A stretch of 64,000 nt of DNA from positions 1,898,002 to 1,962,001 of the forward strand of contig KV748204.1 in assembly GCA_001692895.1 (NCBI GenBank). The letters run 5' to 3'. The notes under the pieces are model-generated. The model was not told the DNA's origin, ran no database searches, and was given only the letters and a program-made list of their open reading frames with translations. The translations under genes and the position numbers were made by a program. This stretch comes from Cenococcum geophilum 1.58 (lineage: Eukaryota; Ascomycota; Dothideomycetes; Gloniales; Gloniaceae). Below, piece by piece: positions 1 to 10,664 of this stretch (its first letter is position 1; each line of letters opens with the position of its first letter).

Positions 1-620
1 TAGGCCCTTCAGATCAAGGCGAGGAAATCCTGGCCGACCAGACCTTTGACTGGCCTTGTGCTGATCATCACCATGATCGCTAACCCTCTTGGTATCCCGC
101 CCATATATGGCATCCCCGGGCAGCCTGGATATTTGATAACGGGGAGATTCTGAAACTTTACGAGTGTACATCATAGAGTGAGATCGAACACTGCGTAGTG
201 ATACAGCCTGTCTACCATTACGGTCGGAGTTGGAGTTAATATTTGGGACAACAGGCGCTGGTTTGGCAGGAAGTGGAGGGGCCAATGAGATCCTTCGCGG
301 AGATCGGGGCGTATTAGTCACACCTCTGGAGATTGTTGGAATAGATACAGTTCCCCCTGACGAAAAAAATGGCACTGCAAGAGGCTCGACCTAGTATAGC
401 AATATCAGTACACTAGGAGGTATGAAATATCAAGAAATGGTTTAATGTTGGTTGAGAATATTGTAGCAGTACAACATACCTTGTCCAGTAGGATTGGACC
501 CTGAGCAGCAGTGTACGGTTCACATAGCAATTTGAGGGGCTTATCCCCGTCAGAGTTGACATCAGAGCTAACATTGGGTGGCAGTGGGTGTCTGCGTCCA
601 ATTCGTGCAGTTATGTTCAT
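1..620 (-). CDS. Partial gene, N-terminal part of an unrecognised Ser/Arg/Pro-rich protein, two exons
   Basis: The frame opens at an ATG at 620 with A at -3 and runs to 480, is interrupted by a canonical intron (391-479), and continues in phase 0 from 390 to the left window edge without a stop. About 177 residues are visible. Exon 1 gives a basic start followed by a region ending LLDK; exon 2 is rich in Ser, Pro, Arg and Gly with a short proline-rich stretch (LAPPLPAKPAP), typical of disordered regions in fungal signalling or cytoskeletal proteins. An in-frame TAG lies a few codons upstream of the ATG, so this start is favoured, although a TTTTAG just before it could instead be a 3' splice site of a longer gene. 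Codon use and base composition are normal and no RIP stops are seen, so this is probably a live gene. I do not recognise the family; the C-terminus lies outside the window. Confidence 0.6.
391..479 (-). other. Spliceosomal intron, 89 nt
   Basis: On the minus strand the donor is GTATGT directly after AAG, and the acceptor is CTATACTAG. A branch-like TACTGAT lies about 20 nt before the acceptor. Removing it joins two open frames in phase 0; without removal the frame meets a stop at the acceptor TAG. Size and signals fit filamentous ascomycete introns. Confidence 0.75.
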
Positions 621-1480
621 ACTAAAATTGATTGTGGGTGCCTATGTCATTCATAAGCAAAAGATGTGGAGGATACTTTCTTCACCAGCGAGCTCGGGAC
701 TTTAATTGTGGGGAATGTCTTGAAACTCAAGTCTTTGTTTAATGAGTCTGGCGACGGTCGTACAATGTTACCTCAACGGAATATGCCCGAAGATCCCCAG
801 GCAATGGTTGAAACATTATGAAAGAAACTAAGGGACAAGGAGGACATATCGAAAGTTAACAGTACTCAGCTCCAACGCCCCCGCCCCCAACTCGATTAGC
901 ATATCGCGTATGCAATTTCGGGGTACTGTTTTCTAAGGAACTGAGAGGGAAATGCTTCAACCCACACCACAATTCTTCTAAATGCTTTATGGATGTCAAA
1001 AGAGAGGCTTTGAAAGTTGAACAAGAAAATTTTATTTATTTCGACTATACAAACGATCCCCACGGGTTCCGACTGACACCGGTACACACGATATTCCGGA
1101 ATGAGTCGTCCTTGTTCCAGAATGAATCATGTATCGCTTTGATCGGCTTAATTCCGGATTGCTTACCTTATTCCGGAAAAGTTCTTATTAAAATTAAGAC
1201 TTAAGGGCCTTATGAAATCGGCCTCAGCACCTCCACGCGGTAGAGCCCAGGAGCCTAGCTGCTACTATTGGTGTTCCATCAGGGTCGTGCTAATAGACCG
1301 CGAGAGCAAACACAGAGACATGCGTACGGCTGCGCTGCGATATGGTGGTGGCGTGAAGAACCTTCGCTGGGAGGGTAAGCCCCAGCAGAGGCTCAAAACG
1401 CGGCTATTATGTCTCTTAACGTACGCATTTAGATCATTTAAATCATGGCATCTACCTCCGGCGTCCCCCTCCTCCTGTAT
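621..1480. other. Intergenic region upstream of the left gene
   Basis: Normal base composition, with a C-rich tract near 875-890. Short open frames on both strands (896-1087 minus, 989-1204 plus, 1212-1487 plus) have no recognisable domain or coding-like composition. Composition turns sharply AT-rich at about 1480, marking the edge of the transposon block. Confidence 0.5.
1094..1178. promoter_or_regulatory. Cluster of heat-shock-element-like TTCnnGAA sites
   Basis: Three perfect TTC-NN-GAA inverted units (TTCCGGAA at 1094 and 1171, TTCCAGAA at 1115) and one near match (TTCCGGAT at 1152) lie within 85 bp, about 470-560 bp upstream of the ATG at 620. This is the two-unit core bound by heat shock factor trimers. 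Function is inferred from the motif only. Confidence 0.3.
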
Positions 1481-2543
1481 GGTATAAATATATTATACTA
1501 CAATGTAACTATATAGCACCTATATAGAGCAACCGAACTGTATATACCTTGTAGGCGGGAAGCCTATAATAAGCCCCTTATCTACTCGCCTTTCACTACT
1601 ATCTTATAGCTTAGACTTACTATATGGAGTATTTCGTCTTCCTCTATATTATTTTAGGCGGGAGGTAAGGGACCTAGGTTAGGGCCTTAAGATAAAATAC
1701 CTAGTTTATCCTACTGTTTCTTTATGGTAAAAGATTATATAGAACTAGGTTATACTATAAGCAGAGTAACTATAGGTAACGTATATATACGTATATAGGG
1801 CGGAGACTTAAAGAAGGAGCTAAGAGTAAGTATATAGTATATAGTAATCTATAGTAATCTATAAGATATAGAAGTATAGTTTAAGTAGTAAATTAGACGA
1901 GATAGTTATTTTAAATACTCTGTCCTATAGGACTAAGTCTTAAAGTAGTAACCTAATAGTGTTTTTCCTTTTATTAATATAGTATAGATATTATCTAATT
2001 TAATATCTCTTATATCTCCCTTATGGTTTTTTTTATTTACCTACTTAGTAAAGTATATATCTATATAGACTTTTAAAGGACTATATTGGACGTTAGATAA
2101 GAGACAAAAATAAATTAAAATTAAATTTTATAATTAATTATATAAAGTCCCCAAGCTAAGCTAAATTAGAACAATTTTAAAGAGCTACACAGTCTTATAA
2201 GTTGAAAACTCTACTATAAAATTTACCTTTGCCCTTTATCGCCTCCCTTTACTCCTTTACTATTGGTATTAAGGCACCGTAGGCTATATAGCCCCTAAGG
2301 ACACGTTACTAAACACTAGCTACTGTAACTATTCTACTATAATTAGTCTACTATAGATAACTAATCTACTATAAATGCACTGTAAGCTATCGTGCTATTA
2401 ATAATCGCTACACTATAGACGTATAGTAGGCGTACTGTAGGCGTATTATAGGTATACTATAGACGCACTATAGACGTACTATAGACGTAGACGCACCGTA
2501 AACGTACTGTAGACGTAGATATACCGTAGACGTATAGTAAATG
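1481..2543. other. AT-rich, RIP-degraded DNA of unknown origin
   Basis: Strongly AT-rich with abundant TA steps and no open frame. No transposon domain could be recovered on either strand. It contains the minisatellite listed separately and ends at the chromovirus LTR. Confidence 0.5.
2384..2540. repeat. Degenerate minisatellite, 11-12 bp unit
   Basis: At least ten imperfect copies of a unit close to ACTATAGACGT (variants ACTGTAGACGT, ACTGTAGGCGT, ACCGTAGACGT). Variation is almost all transitions, as RIP or drift in a tandem array would give. Confidence 0.7.
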
Positions 2544-2966
2544 TGTAATAAAGCCTTGTAGTAGGAACTACTGTAAACTTATTAATGGGCTAGGTATGTA
2601 AATAACAAGAAAGTTAATAACGTAATAATAACTAGTGGAGTGTTTGCCTAACAAATTAACTCTAATTATATTCTAAAATGTACTATAAAAAAGAGAACTA
2701 TCTAGGTAGAGACTGTAGTCCTTTAAGTACACAATACTGCGCCTAAGAAATGTACTAAGTACGTCAGTACGTTAGTACGTTAGTACGTCTTACGTTTCTA
2801 TATTCCTACGTTCCTACGTTTTAAACTTATAACGTAACTAGCTATATAACTTAGTTACCTCTTATCTTATAGCTTAATCAGTTCTAGTATCTCCTATACT
2901 ATTTTAATTAACCCATTTATATCTCTTCTTAGTAGTCGTACTACTACTAATATAAGGTCTATAACA
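2544..2966 (-). repeat. LTR of chromovirus family A (3' LTR of a minus-strand element), 423 bp
   Basis: Read on the plus strand it starts TGTAATAAAGCC and ends TATAACA. It matches the 423-bp LTR at 46453-46875 in reverse orientation and is related to the 424-bp LTRs of the 34973-42924 element. It contains a tandem AGTACGTT run at 2757-2790 and an unoccupied AACTAGCTATATAACTTAG site (about 2837-2855) that is filled by a foldback element in the copy near 62952. Confidence 0.8.
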
Positions 2967-3369
2967 CTATCCCCCTCCTCTCTATCTTTGTCCTTAAAGA
3001 TATCTTCTATCTCTAAGTTGTTTATTAGAGGTATAGCATTCCCGTTTTTAATTTAATAACCTTTATTATTTTTAATACCTTTTATTAAATCCCCTGCGTC
3101 TAATTATCGTAACCAGCTAGTAACTGTTATTCTTATACTTAGTAAAGTTATACCATCCTATTCTTATTATAAGGAAAGGAAGTTAGTATATATTATAATC
3201 GCGGCTCCGTCTAGTTACTAGCCTTCTTTTTATACTAAGTATACGCGAGCGAATATATAATCGTCTTGTAATATTTAATCCATTTCTAACACTAAGTGTA
3301 CGTATTTTACTAGTCTTTAAAGTCTTTAACTTTCTTATCTAATTTATTATAGGGTCCTATATTTAATCT

Positions 3370-3680
3370 AAGGCGTTCCACCTTAAAGATAAACTTATTA
3401 CTGCTCTTACTAAAGTATAAAAGCTTCGTAATAATAGAGAATAGATTTATATTAAAGAGCGGAAAGTATTTAAAGCTTAATAGACTGCCTATGCTTGTCT
3501 AGTTCGTCTTAAAAAGGGTTATAAAAAGGTATACTCTAAGGAGTAGCGTCTTATTAAGTAAGGTCTCCGTAAGCTTAAGAATAAAGAGGCTAAAAATGAT
3601 TATAATTAAGAAGAGGCGGAAACAGCTTATATACTAGTAGTAGATCCCTTAGATAATCTAGCTTATCTATTACCTTTAAC
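3370..3680 (+). pseudogene. Antisense reading frame between pol and 3' LTR of family A chromovirus
   Basis: A plus-strand frame, antisense to the retroelement, reads as a charged, probably coiled-coil segment (around RLKKGYKKVYSKE, then RLIK and GLRKLKNKE) interrupted only by TAA/TAG codons expected from RIP of CAA/CAG. The same pattern (RLLYLKKVYKKVYSKK, KLIE, GL, EL) occurs at the same place in the chromovirus at 34973-42924. It resembles, from memory and without a search, Arg/Leu-rich C-terminal tails of fungal transposase-like proteins. Function unknown. Confidence 0.45.
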
Positions 3681-4209
3681 TAATTATTTTATTTTTAGCT
3701 CCTTTTTAATATTACCTAACCCATTCTCTTTTAATACTCCTATACCTTTTCTATAGCATTCTTTAGATTTCCTAATAGCTCCTAGGTGGTCTTGTTTTAG
3801 CTCTTATACTATAAATATATTCTCGATATACCTCTAATAGCTTTCTTTATAGATTTTAGTATAGTATTTTCCTTTATTCTTATTCTATTGCTAGTTATTT
3901 TTTTACTATTTTAGTATCTTTTCTCTTACTAGCCTCCCTATTATTAGCGACTTAGTTAATTAAGGCACGAGCACGGCAAGAGGGACGCGTAAGCCTATAT
4001 AATTTACTAGTTTCTACTAGTTTCCACTAGTTTCTACTAGCGCCGTAATATTACCCCCCCCTTTTCTAAAAAAGCCTGCCCTTAAGCTTTATACGTCTAT
4101 ATTATATCTATAGGGTATTCTTATCTTTATAATTAATGGGCAGCTTATTGTCTTCGCTATTCTAGCACTCTATCTACTTATTAAGGTACTTTAGGGGTCC
4201 GGGTTTGTT

Positions 4210-7200
4210 AGGGTAACGACTATAAAACTTTTAAAGCTTATAGGGACTACCTATAAAGTTCTATATAGGGTATTAAGTGGGGTCCAGGTCGTACCCTTTC
4301 CACTTAATATAATATTTTAACATTCCCCTTATAAGCTTATAGGCCAGTATTTCTTTAATTTCCTATTTATTATTGCTATTTACTTAGATTAGCAGGGGAG
4401 GTTTATTCTTTTGTCTAGGTAATAGGTTATTTATAGCTTTCTGTAGTTTATCCAGAGAGAAAATAGGGTAAACTTTAATTAAATTTGGGAGCTTTACTTT
4501 ATATATATTGCCTATCTTTTTAAGAACCTTATACGGTCTTGCTATTTAATAGTTTAGCTTATAGCTAGGTTGTTCCGTCTTCTAGTTCTTTATTATAACC
4601 TAAACTATATCTTTTACGGTAAAGTCAGGCTCTTGTCTATACTTATTTACCTATTATTATATTAATTTTTAGGCCTTTTTTAGATTTATACGGGCTACTA
4701 TCTAGGCTTCTTCTAAGCGCTTAGCGTACTGCCGTGCTTTCTTATAAGATAGTTTTTTGTATATATTCTGGGGTTCTTCTAGTCTTTCCTAGTTAAAGCT
4801 TATATAGGGTAAGTATCCTATTTTTAGTTAAATAGGGGCAAATCCTATAGAGTTATAGGGTAGGGTTACTTGGGTATAGTCTATTAAGGGTAATAGTTTA
4901 GCCCAGTTATTTTAAAAGTAGTTAATAAAGGGCCGAAGTCTCTAATCTAAGTATTAATTTATAATTTCCGTCTAACTATCTATCTAGGGTGATATATAGT
5001 AAAAAGCTTTAGCTTAATGCCTAAAATCTAGGTAAACTTATTCTAGAAATCTAATATAAATTACGGCCTATAATTGGATATAATAGTATTTAGTAGTCCA
5101 TAGATTTAGTAGACGTAGTAGATATATAATTAGGCCGCTTCTTTAGCATTAATATTCTTATAATATAGGATTAAAAACAGGCGCTTATTAAAGCGGTTAA
5201 CTAGAATTATAACTATATTATATTCGTTATGGTCTATAGGTAGCTTATAAAAGTCTATAAAGATATATTACTAAGGGCGTTATAGTATTAGGAGTGGTTT
5301 TAATAATCCTAGGGTCTTATTTTATAGGATTATAGATCTATAGCAGCTATCACAGTTCCGTATATAACGGTCAATATTTATAACTATTCTAGGCTAGTAG
5401 TAGCGGTTACTAATAATCTTACAGGTCTTATTTTTTTCTAAGGTAGGCCGTAGAGACCTAGGTATAAGCTTTGGCAATAAGCTGGGTCTATAAGTTCTAT
5501 TCCTTAGCTACTACTAGCCGTTTCTAGTACTTAAGTAGTCCGTTTTTAAGGGACTATAGGCTAGTAACGTTCTTTACCTTTTTGCGGTACTCCTATAGAG
5601 AGGGGGTTATTTAGTTAGCCTATAGTAGTTTATTAATAAGGTTAAGTTTAGAGGAGTTAATAAAATATATCTTAGCGCCTAGGGGGTCCGTGCTTAGTTC
5701 TGCCCGTATTTAGGGGTTAAGGTATTCTAGTTATAGTAGCGTCTAGGTCTATAATAAGATCTTTATAGCTATCTAGTTATCTAGGTTTTACTTATACCTT
5801 ATAAAAGCGTCCGCACGGTTTATAGTACCTAGTCTATATATAATTAAGAAGTTAAACTAAGATAGGGTATTTACCTAGTGTGCCTACTAGGCTATAAGGG
5901 CCTTAGTTATTATAAAGTATTCTAAAGCCTTATAATCTGAAACTACCTTAATTGGCTTAGGGGTCCCCTCTAGCTATATACACCAGTGCTAAAAGCTAGA
6001 GATAATAGCTAGCATTTCTTTATTATAGATGTGGTAGTTTAGCTCAGCATCTATTATAGTTTTTAAATAGTATATAATAGGGTGCTACTCTTTATCCGGT
6101 TACTTCTGGGGGAAAAACACTAGCTATTACGCTGTTTAAGGCATTAGTTTCTAGTATTAAAGGCCGTTTTAGGTTAAAATAGGTAAATAGGGGAGCCAAT
6201 ACTAGCCGTTTCTTAAGCTTATTAAAGGCCTGCCTATATATAGCGTTAAAGTAAAAGGGCTAGTCTTTTCTAGTAAGACGGTTAAGAGGCCGGGTAATCC
6301 TACTATAGTTCTTAATAAAGCGTTAGTAGAAGTTACAAAAACCTAAAAATAATTAGTAGTAGTTCTTTGATTAACGTCTAATACGGATCCTATCTTGGCC
6401 TACGCAGACTACTCCGTTATAGGGGGGAAAACTTATAATTTACATGAAGAAAACCCTGCAGTTGGGGGAGGAAAAACCCTATAAGCAGCCTCAGTAGGAT
6501 GAAAAACCCCNATTTGCCATGTTTGCACGTAGCAGCGGCCCTACAGGCCTACTACACGTCCTCCTCCTTAAATGTTTTGAACTCCTTAGGAACCACTACT
6601 TCCTTCTCTAGCTTATTAAAGCTAGGGTTCACTACGTCCCAGCTAGGCCTTGCTGATCGATTGCTGTGTCTTATTATCTCTTTGTGTCCTATATCTTACC
6701 CATCCCCTATATGCTATCTCTTATGTAGACCACTGCTATATACGCCTTGCCTCCCCCCCCCTAGAGCTATCAAAGGCGTAAGGGGGATTTATCCGTTCTA
6801 ACCACCGTAATACTAATAAGCGAGCGGGATATTGTGTTATTTAGGTATCTTTTATGCCTAGGCCCCAGCTAGGCCCTCTCTAAGGGTTACTACTCCGTCG
6901 AAAGGAGATAGGGAAAACTGTGGGTCGCAATCCAAGCTGCTAGGTAGTATTTGGTAGTTAAAAACGGCGAGTAACCGCATGCTCCGCGGGCGACTGCCCT
7001 GGGGGTTAGGAGGGGCCGTATATTTGCTTATTTGTTCGTTCGCTCGTACGCTCGTTCGTCCGTTAATGTGAGGTCGTTAATGCTTTCCATTGGGGGCTAG
7101 GGGATGCTTTTAAAAGCTGTTCATCCACGTTAGATTATATAGGTGCTTAGTAGGAGAACTAGTGGCTATATTATAAAGGGGTACCGTTAGTAGTGGTTTT

Positions 7201-7960
7201 TGAGATCTTACTATCCTATGTAAAAACTTTTTACTACGCCCTACGACGTATATAACTACTAGGTCCTACTTGCACGCGCTATATAACGTCTCTGCGTTGG
7301 CTTTGGGTCTGAACTTTAAAGACCTAGGTTTGTAGCCGTCACCACGTATAGGTGCAGAATCCGTTTTCGACGGCCCCTAAAAATAATTATACCCCCTTTA
7401 CGGTCCGTGGGGGTGCCTACTAGTTAATTACGGCCGTCTTCTCTAAGTCGGTTTTAATTTCATTTATACTAATAATAAAACCTAGGTACTTTATCCGCTT
7501 AATACTAAACTCTAACTTCTTAATATTAACCTAAAGGCTAGCCTCGTAGAGCCGTTATAGGACTTTATAGACATACTCCTCGTATTTTAGCTTATTCTTA
7601 AAGTAAATTATAATATTATCTAAATAGGCCGTATAAAAGTCGTCTAAGTAATTAAAGAGTACATTATTTATATACCGTTGGTGCGTAGCTAGTCCATTAG
7701 TTAGTCTAAAAGGAAGTACCTTATATTTATATATTCCGTAATAGGTCTAAAATATAATAAGATTTTTAGACTTAGGGTTTATCCTAATTTAGTAAAAGGC
7801 CTAGTAGATATTAAGCTTTATAAAGACCTTAGCTCTACTTATTTGGGCTAAAGTTTTATTAAGTTAGGAAAGCGGATAGCAGTCCTTATAGGTTATATTA
7901 TTTAGCTTATAGTAGTTAATACAGAAGCGGAGTCCTCCTAAATTAATAGAACCTCGTCTA
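4210..7960 (-). pseudogene. Chromovirus E1 pol: RT, RNase H, integrase, chromodomain
   Basis: Degraded frame with RIP stops. RT begins near 7925 (GLRFCINYYKLN-like, then YPLS near 7870). The catalytic box reads AYLDNIIIYF at about 7600-7625, with Asn in place of the second Asp, which a single G-to-A change explains. RT continues after the insert with FLGFCNFY near 6340. RNase H residues (DYKALEYFITTKALIA, near 5900) follow. Integrase C-terminal residues lie near 4450-4560 (ARPYKVL, KVYPIFSLDKLQ), and a chromodomain at about 4210-4360 (YYIKWKGYDLDPT). The product would copy the RNA into DNA and integrate it, with the chromodomain guiding it to chromatin; it cannot be made in this state. Confidence 0.75.
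6356..7375 (-). mobile_element. 1.0 kb non-autonomous retroposon-like element, copy 1
   Basis: GC-balanced island inside AT-rich chromovirus E1, interrupting its RT between YLDN and the FLGF motif. Flanked by a perfect 14-bp duplication CCTAAAAATAATTA (6342-6355 and 7376-7389). It aligns end to end, in reverse orientation, with the copy at 32471-33482. Minus-strand start is GGCCGTCGAAAACGG; the other end after TTAATCAAAGAA differs between copies (a short variable tail), as at the 3' end of elements made by target-primed reverse transcription. It carries a (CGTT/CGAA)n-like stretch at 7030-7060. No protein domain recognised; the open frame at 6499-6801 is not kept in the other copy. Confidence 0.75.
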
Positions 7961-8772
7961 CTTTTGCGTTTATTAGGCAATTCTTTATATGGTGACCTTT
8001 CTAACTATAAGAGAAGTAAGCTCCTTAATTACTAAGGGCCTATATATAGGCCGAGCATTCACTAGACCTATAGTAGGACTAGCTGCATAGCTAGCTGCTA
8101 AATTGGCGGCGGGCTATACGGGTGGTGCTATAGGGGTTGCCGATCGTGCTAGGGCATTACGGGCCGTTCTTATATTGCTTATAGTCTAACTTAAAGGGTT
8201 TCTAGCTTTATACCGTTTAGCGTATACTTTAATTTAGTAAAGGCCTTAGTTAATAGCTAAGCACTAGTCCGTAAGTTCCTTTAGCGTCTATATAGTAGTA
8301 AAAACTAGTAATACGGCTCGCTGCAGGTCTAGGGTAAGCTTATTAAATAGGTCCAGTATTAAATCTTCCTAAGGAATTTAAGCCTAGCTAGCTAGGTGTA
8401 AAAAGCGGGTCTAAAAGGCCTAGAAGGTCTCTATCGTTTTTATATTTAGGCATTTATAATTAAGTCGGGCGTTTTATACTTTAAAGGGGTCCTTATAAAT
8501 AAAAGATAGGTAAATAATTATCTCTTCTTTAGAGAGGAAGAGATCTGCTAAGTCCTATACGTATCGCGGACGTAGGTACGTCTATACGTCCCAGCCGGTA
8601 CGGCCGAAGATATAGGCCATTTTAGCCTAAGTAGTAGGGAAGTGGTCTATATTAACTTTAAGCTTATCCTATAATTAAAGCTTCTAATTATTAAATATAG
8701 GGTTAGAAAACGCCTTAAGATGCTACTTACTAACTAGTATATAGACCGTATAAAAAATCTACTTAACTACTA

Positions 8773-8903
8773 TCCCTTCGCACGTTGGTTTGCGTCCTAC
8801 GGTATCGATAAGGGCCTGGCCAATAAGAGGCGCCTATTGGGCGCCCGTGTGTACGATGTTCCTAGGCTTGGCGCCAAGTGTAGGACTCCAACGTGCGAAG
8901 GGA
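8773..8903. mobile_element. 131-bp TA-flanked MITE (Tc1/mariner-like)
   Basis: Perfect 16-bp terminal inverted repeats TCCCTTCGCACGTTGG, with further partial pairing (GTCCTAC / GTAGGAC), flanked by TA on both sides (8771-8772, 8904-8905). No coding capacity. The termini resemble those of the element at 30189-34435 (TCCCTTGCATT, then GCGTCCT), so both may use the same transposase. Confidence 0.8.
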
Positions 8904-9307
8904 TAAGGAGAAATGGCCTAGGCTTAAGTAAAGTAGGCCTACTTTACTGACCGCCATAGAACGCCACCACTAGAGATACGTGTTGGCGACTAAGTATAGC
9001 TAGATATATATAATATCTCTATATAGAGGCTTATAAAGTCACTTAATTATAAGAACCTTAGCCCCTATTTAATTAAATAAGTTATTAATAGGGGAGCTGT
9101 ATATAAGCTAGAACTCCTACTTACCCTAGCCACCCATAGAATATGGCCTATATTTTATCTATAGCTACTATACCTTTATTAGCCTAACCCCTTACTAGGG
9201 TAGATATAGCCTAAACCCCTACTAGTACTAATCCGAGATAAGAACGAAGATAAGAACTATAAGGAGTGGACTATTAAATAAATTATTAACTCTAAATACT
9301 TTAGTAA

Positions 9308-9474
9308 TGTTGGTCATATAGGGTGACTCACCAATAACGACTACTTGAGTAGGTTATAGTGATGTTAGTTAATAAAGCTTATTTAATTGGAATGAGAAAG
9401 GGCGAGGAGCCTAAGACTCCTCGCTACGCTAGTGCCGCGGCGTTATATAATAACCGCTTGCCTTATTCCCAACA
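9308..9474 (-). repeat. 3' LTR of outer copia element, 167 bp
   Basis: TGTTGG...CCAACA ends. Contains an inverted repeat GAGGAGCCTAAGACTCCTC and only one degenerate copy of the CGTGACGGCAA-type repeat seen in its relatives. Confidence 0.85.
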
Positions 9475-10111
9475 CTAGCAACTCTTCTTTTATAGTTGCC
9501 ATCTATATATAAATATTGCTTAAAGTCGTGGGTGGATATCGTGTTGGGGCCGCTAAGGCGCTAGTTATAAGCGAGCTAATAGCAATTTTCTATACCGGGT
9601 ATGGAAAATCCTAATTAGCTAGTTGAAATTAGGGTCTATAGAATATTATACTCTTACTCCCTTTTAACCTAACCTTTAACTTATATATATAGAGTGTTTG
9701 TATTAACAAACGTTTCTAGAGCCTTATTTAGGTTTGCCTTTATTATTATATCTACTAGATTATCTTAACTATTAATCTATTAAATCTTAAAGAGTTTTTA
9801 CTATTTATAGGATTAATAAAGTGCTATAATATTAATTATAAGGCGCTTCTCCTTTATAGTACTAAGCTTAATTAAACACTTATAGAGGGAATATAAGTTG
9901 GTATATACGATTATAGGGATAATAGGAAGTTTAAGTCGATCTATAATTATCTTTAGGGTAGTTCCAATTGTAATTACTATATTAACTCCGCTAACTATTT
10001 TATATATCTCTAACGCTAGAACGCTTTAAGTAACGCGTTTACTCTTAGTTAAGCTCTAATAGATAAGATTGCCGTAAATTATAAAGTTATTCTCTCTAGT
10101 AGATTTATTTA

Positions 10112-10297
10112 TGTTGGAAACATAGGGTGACTTACCAATAACGACTACTCGAGTAGGGTTACAGTGATGTTGGTTAATTCTTATTAATAGGAATGAGGAA
10201 AGGGGTGAGGAACTTAAGGTTCCTTACTACGCTAGGGCCACGTCAACACGTGACGGCAATATGCTTTATGCGACGGCAACTTGCCTTATTTCTAACA
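10112..10297 (-). repeat. 3' LTR of inner copia element, 186 bp
   Basis: TGTTGG...TAACA. Contains the hairpin GAGGAACTTAAGGTTCCT and two GACGGCAA-type repeats. Confidence 0.85.
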
Positions 10298-10664
10298 CTG
10301 GCAACTCTTTTTTTTATAGTTGCTATATATATATATATAAATAGACAGTATATAATAATACTAGACAATATGTAATAAAACTAGATAATATGCAATAAAA
10401 CCAGACGATATACGATAATGCGGTAGTTGGTAGAATTTGGTGGATAATGTGAAGACGGGTGGGCCGCTAAGACGCTAGTAGTAAGTGAGCTAATGGCGAT
10501 TTTCTATACCGGGCATGGAAAATCCTGATTGGTTAGTAGAAGTCCACACCGCTACCTAAATTAATTAGGCGCGGCGCTCTTGGCAAGGATTTAACTAATT
10601 AGACAACTTTAACTAGCGGTTGAAGTTTTATAAGATCTTAACTTCTCTAAATTTCCCTCTTAAC

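Larger units (their letters stand above)
2544..3900 (-). mobile_element. 3' end of a Ty3/gypsy chromovirus (family A)
   Basis: On the minus strand a decayed chromodomain is readable at about 3690-3890 (NLKNAIEKV followed by EYWKRMG-like residues, with TAG for Trp codons). It is followed by a roughly 600-bp spacer and the LTR at 2544-2966. The chromodomain matches those of the elements at 36110-36270 and 61380-61510. The element is cut near 3900 where another chromovirus begins. The spacer holds a frame on the opposite (plus) strand, listed separately. Confidence 0.65.
3900..9302 (-). mobile_element. Ty3/gypsy chromovirus E1 (decayed)
   Basis: Minus-strand order fits Ty3/gypsy: RT, RNase H, integrase, chromodomain, then a polypurine tract (AGAAAAGGGGGGGG, near 4060). 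A 1.0 kb element (6356-7375) splits the RT region and a MITE sits at 8773-8903. The LTRs could not be delimited: the sequence after the polypurine tract has no clear partner near 9000-9300. The 5' boundary is therefore approximate, and the element may continue after 21437, where the copia nest ends. Confidence 0.65.

Noticed and set aside
6499..6801. 100-codon frame in the 1.0 kb element
   Set aside because: Contains an N, is on the opposite strand from the element's orientation, and is not preserved in the second copy.
6960..7000. rRNA-like stretch AACGGCGAGTAACCGC
   Set aside because: Resembles a 28S segment (AACGGCGAGTGAAGCGG) for only a few bases; the flanking sequence does not continue as rRNA.
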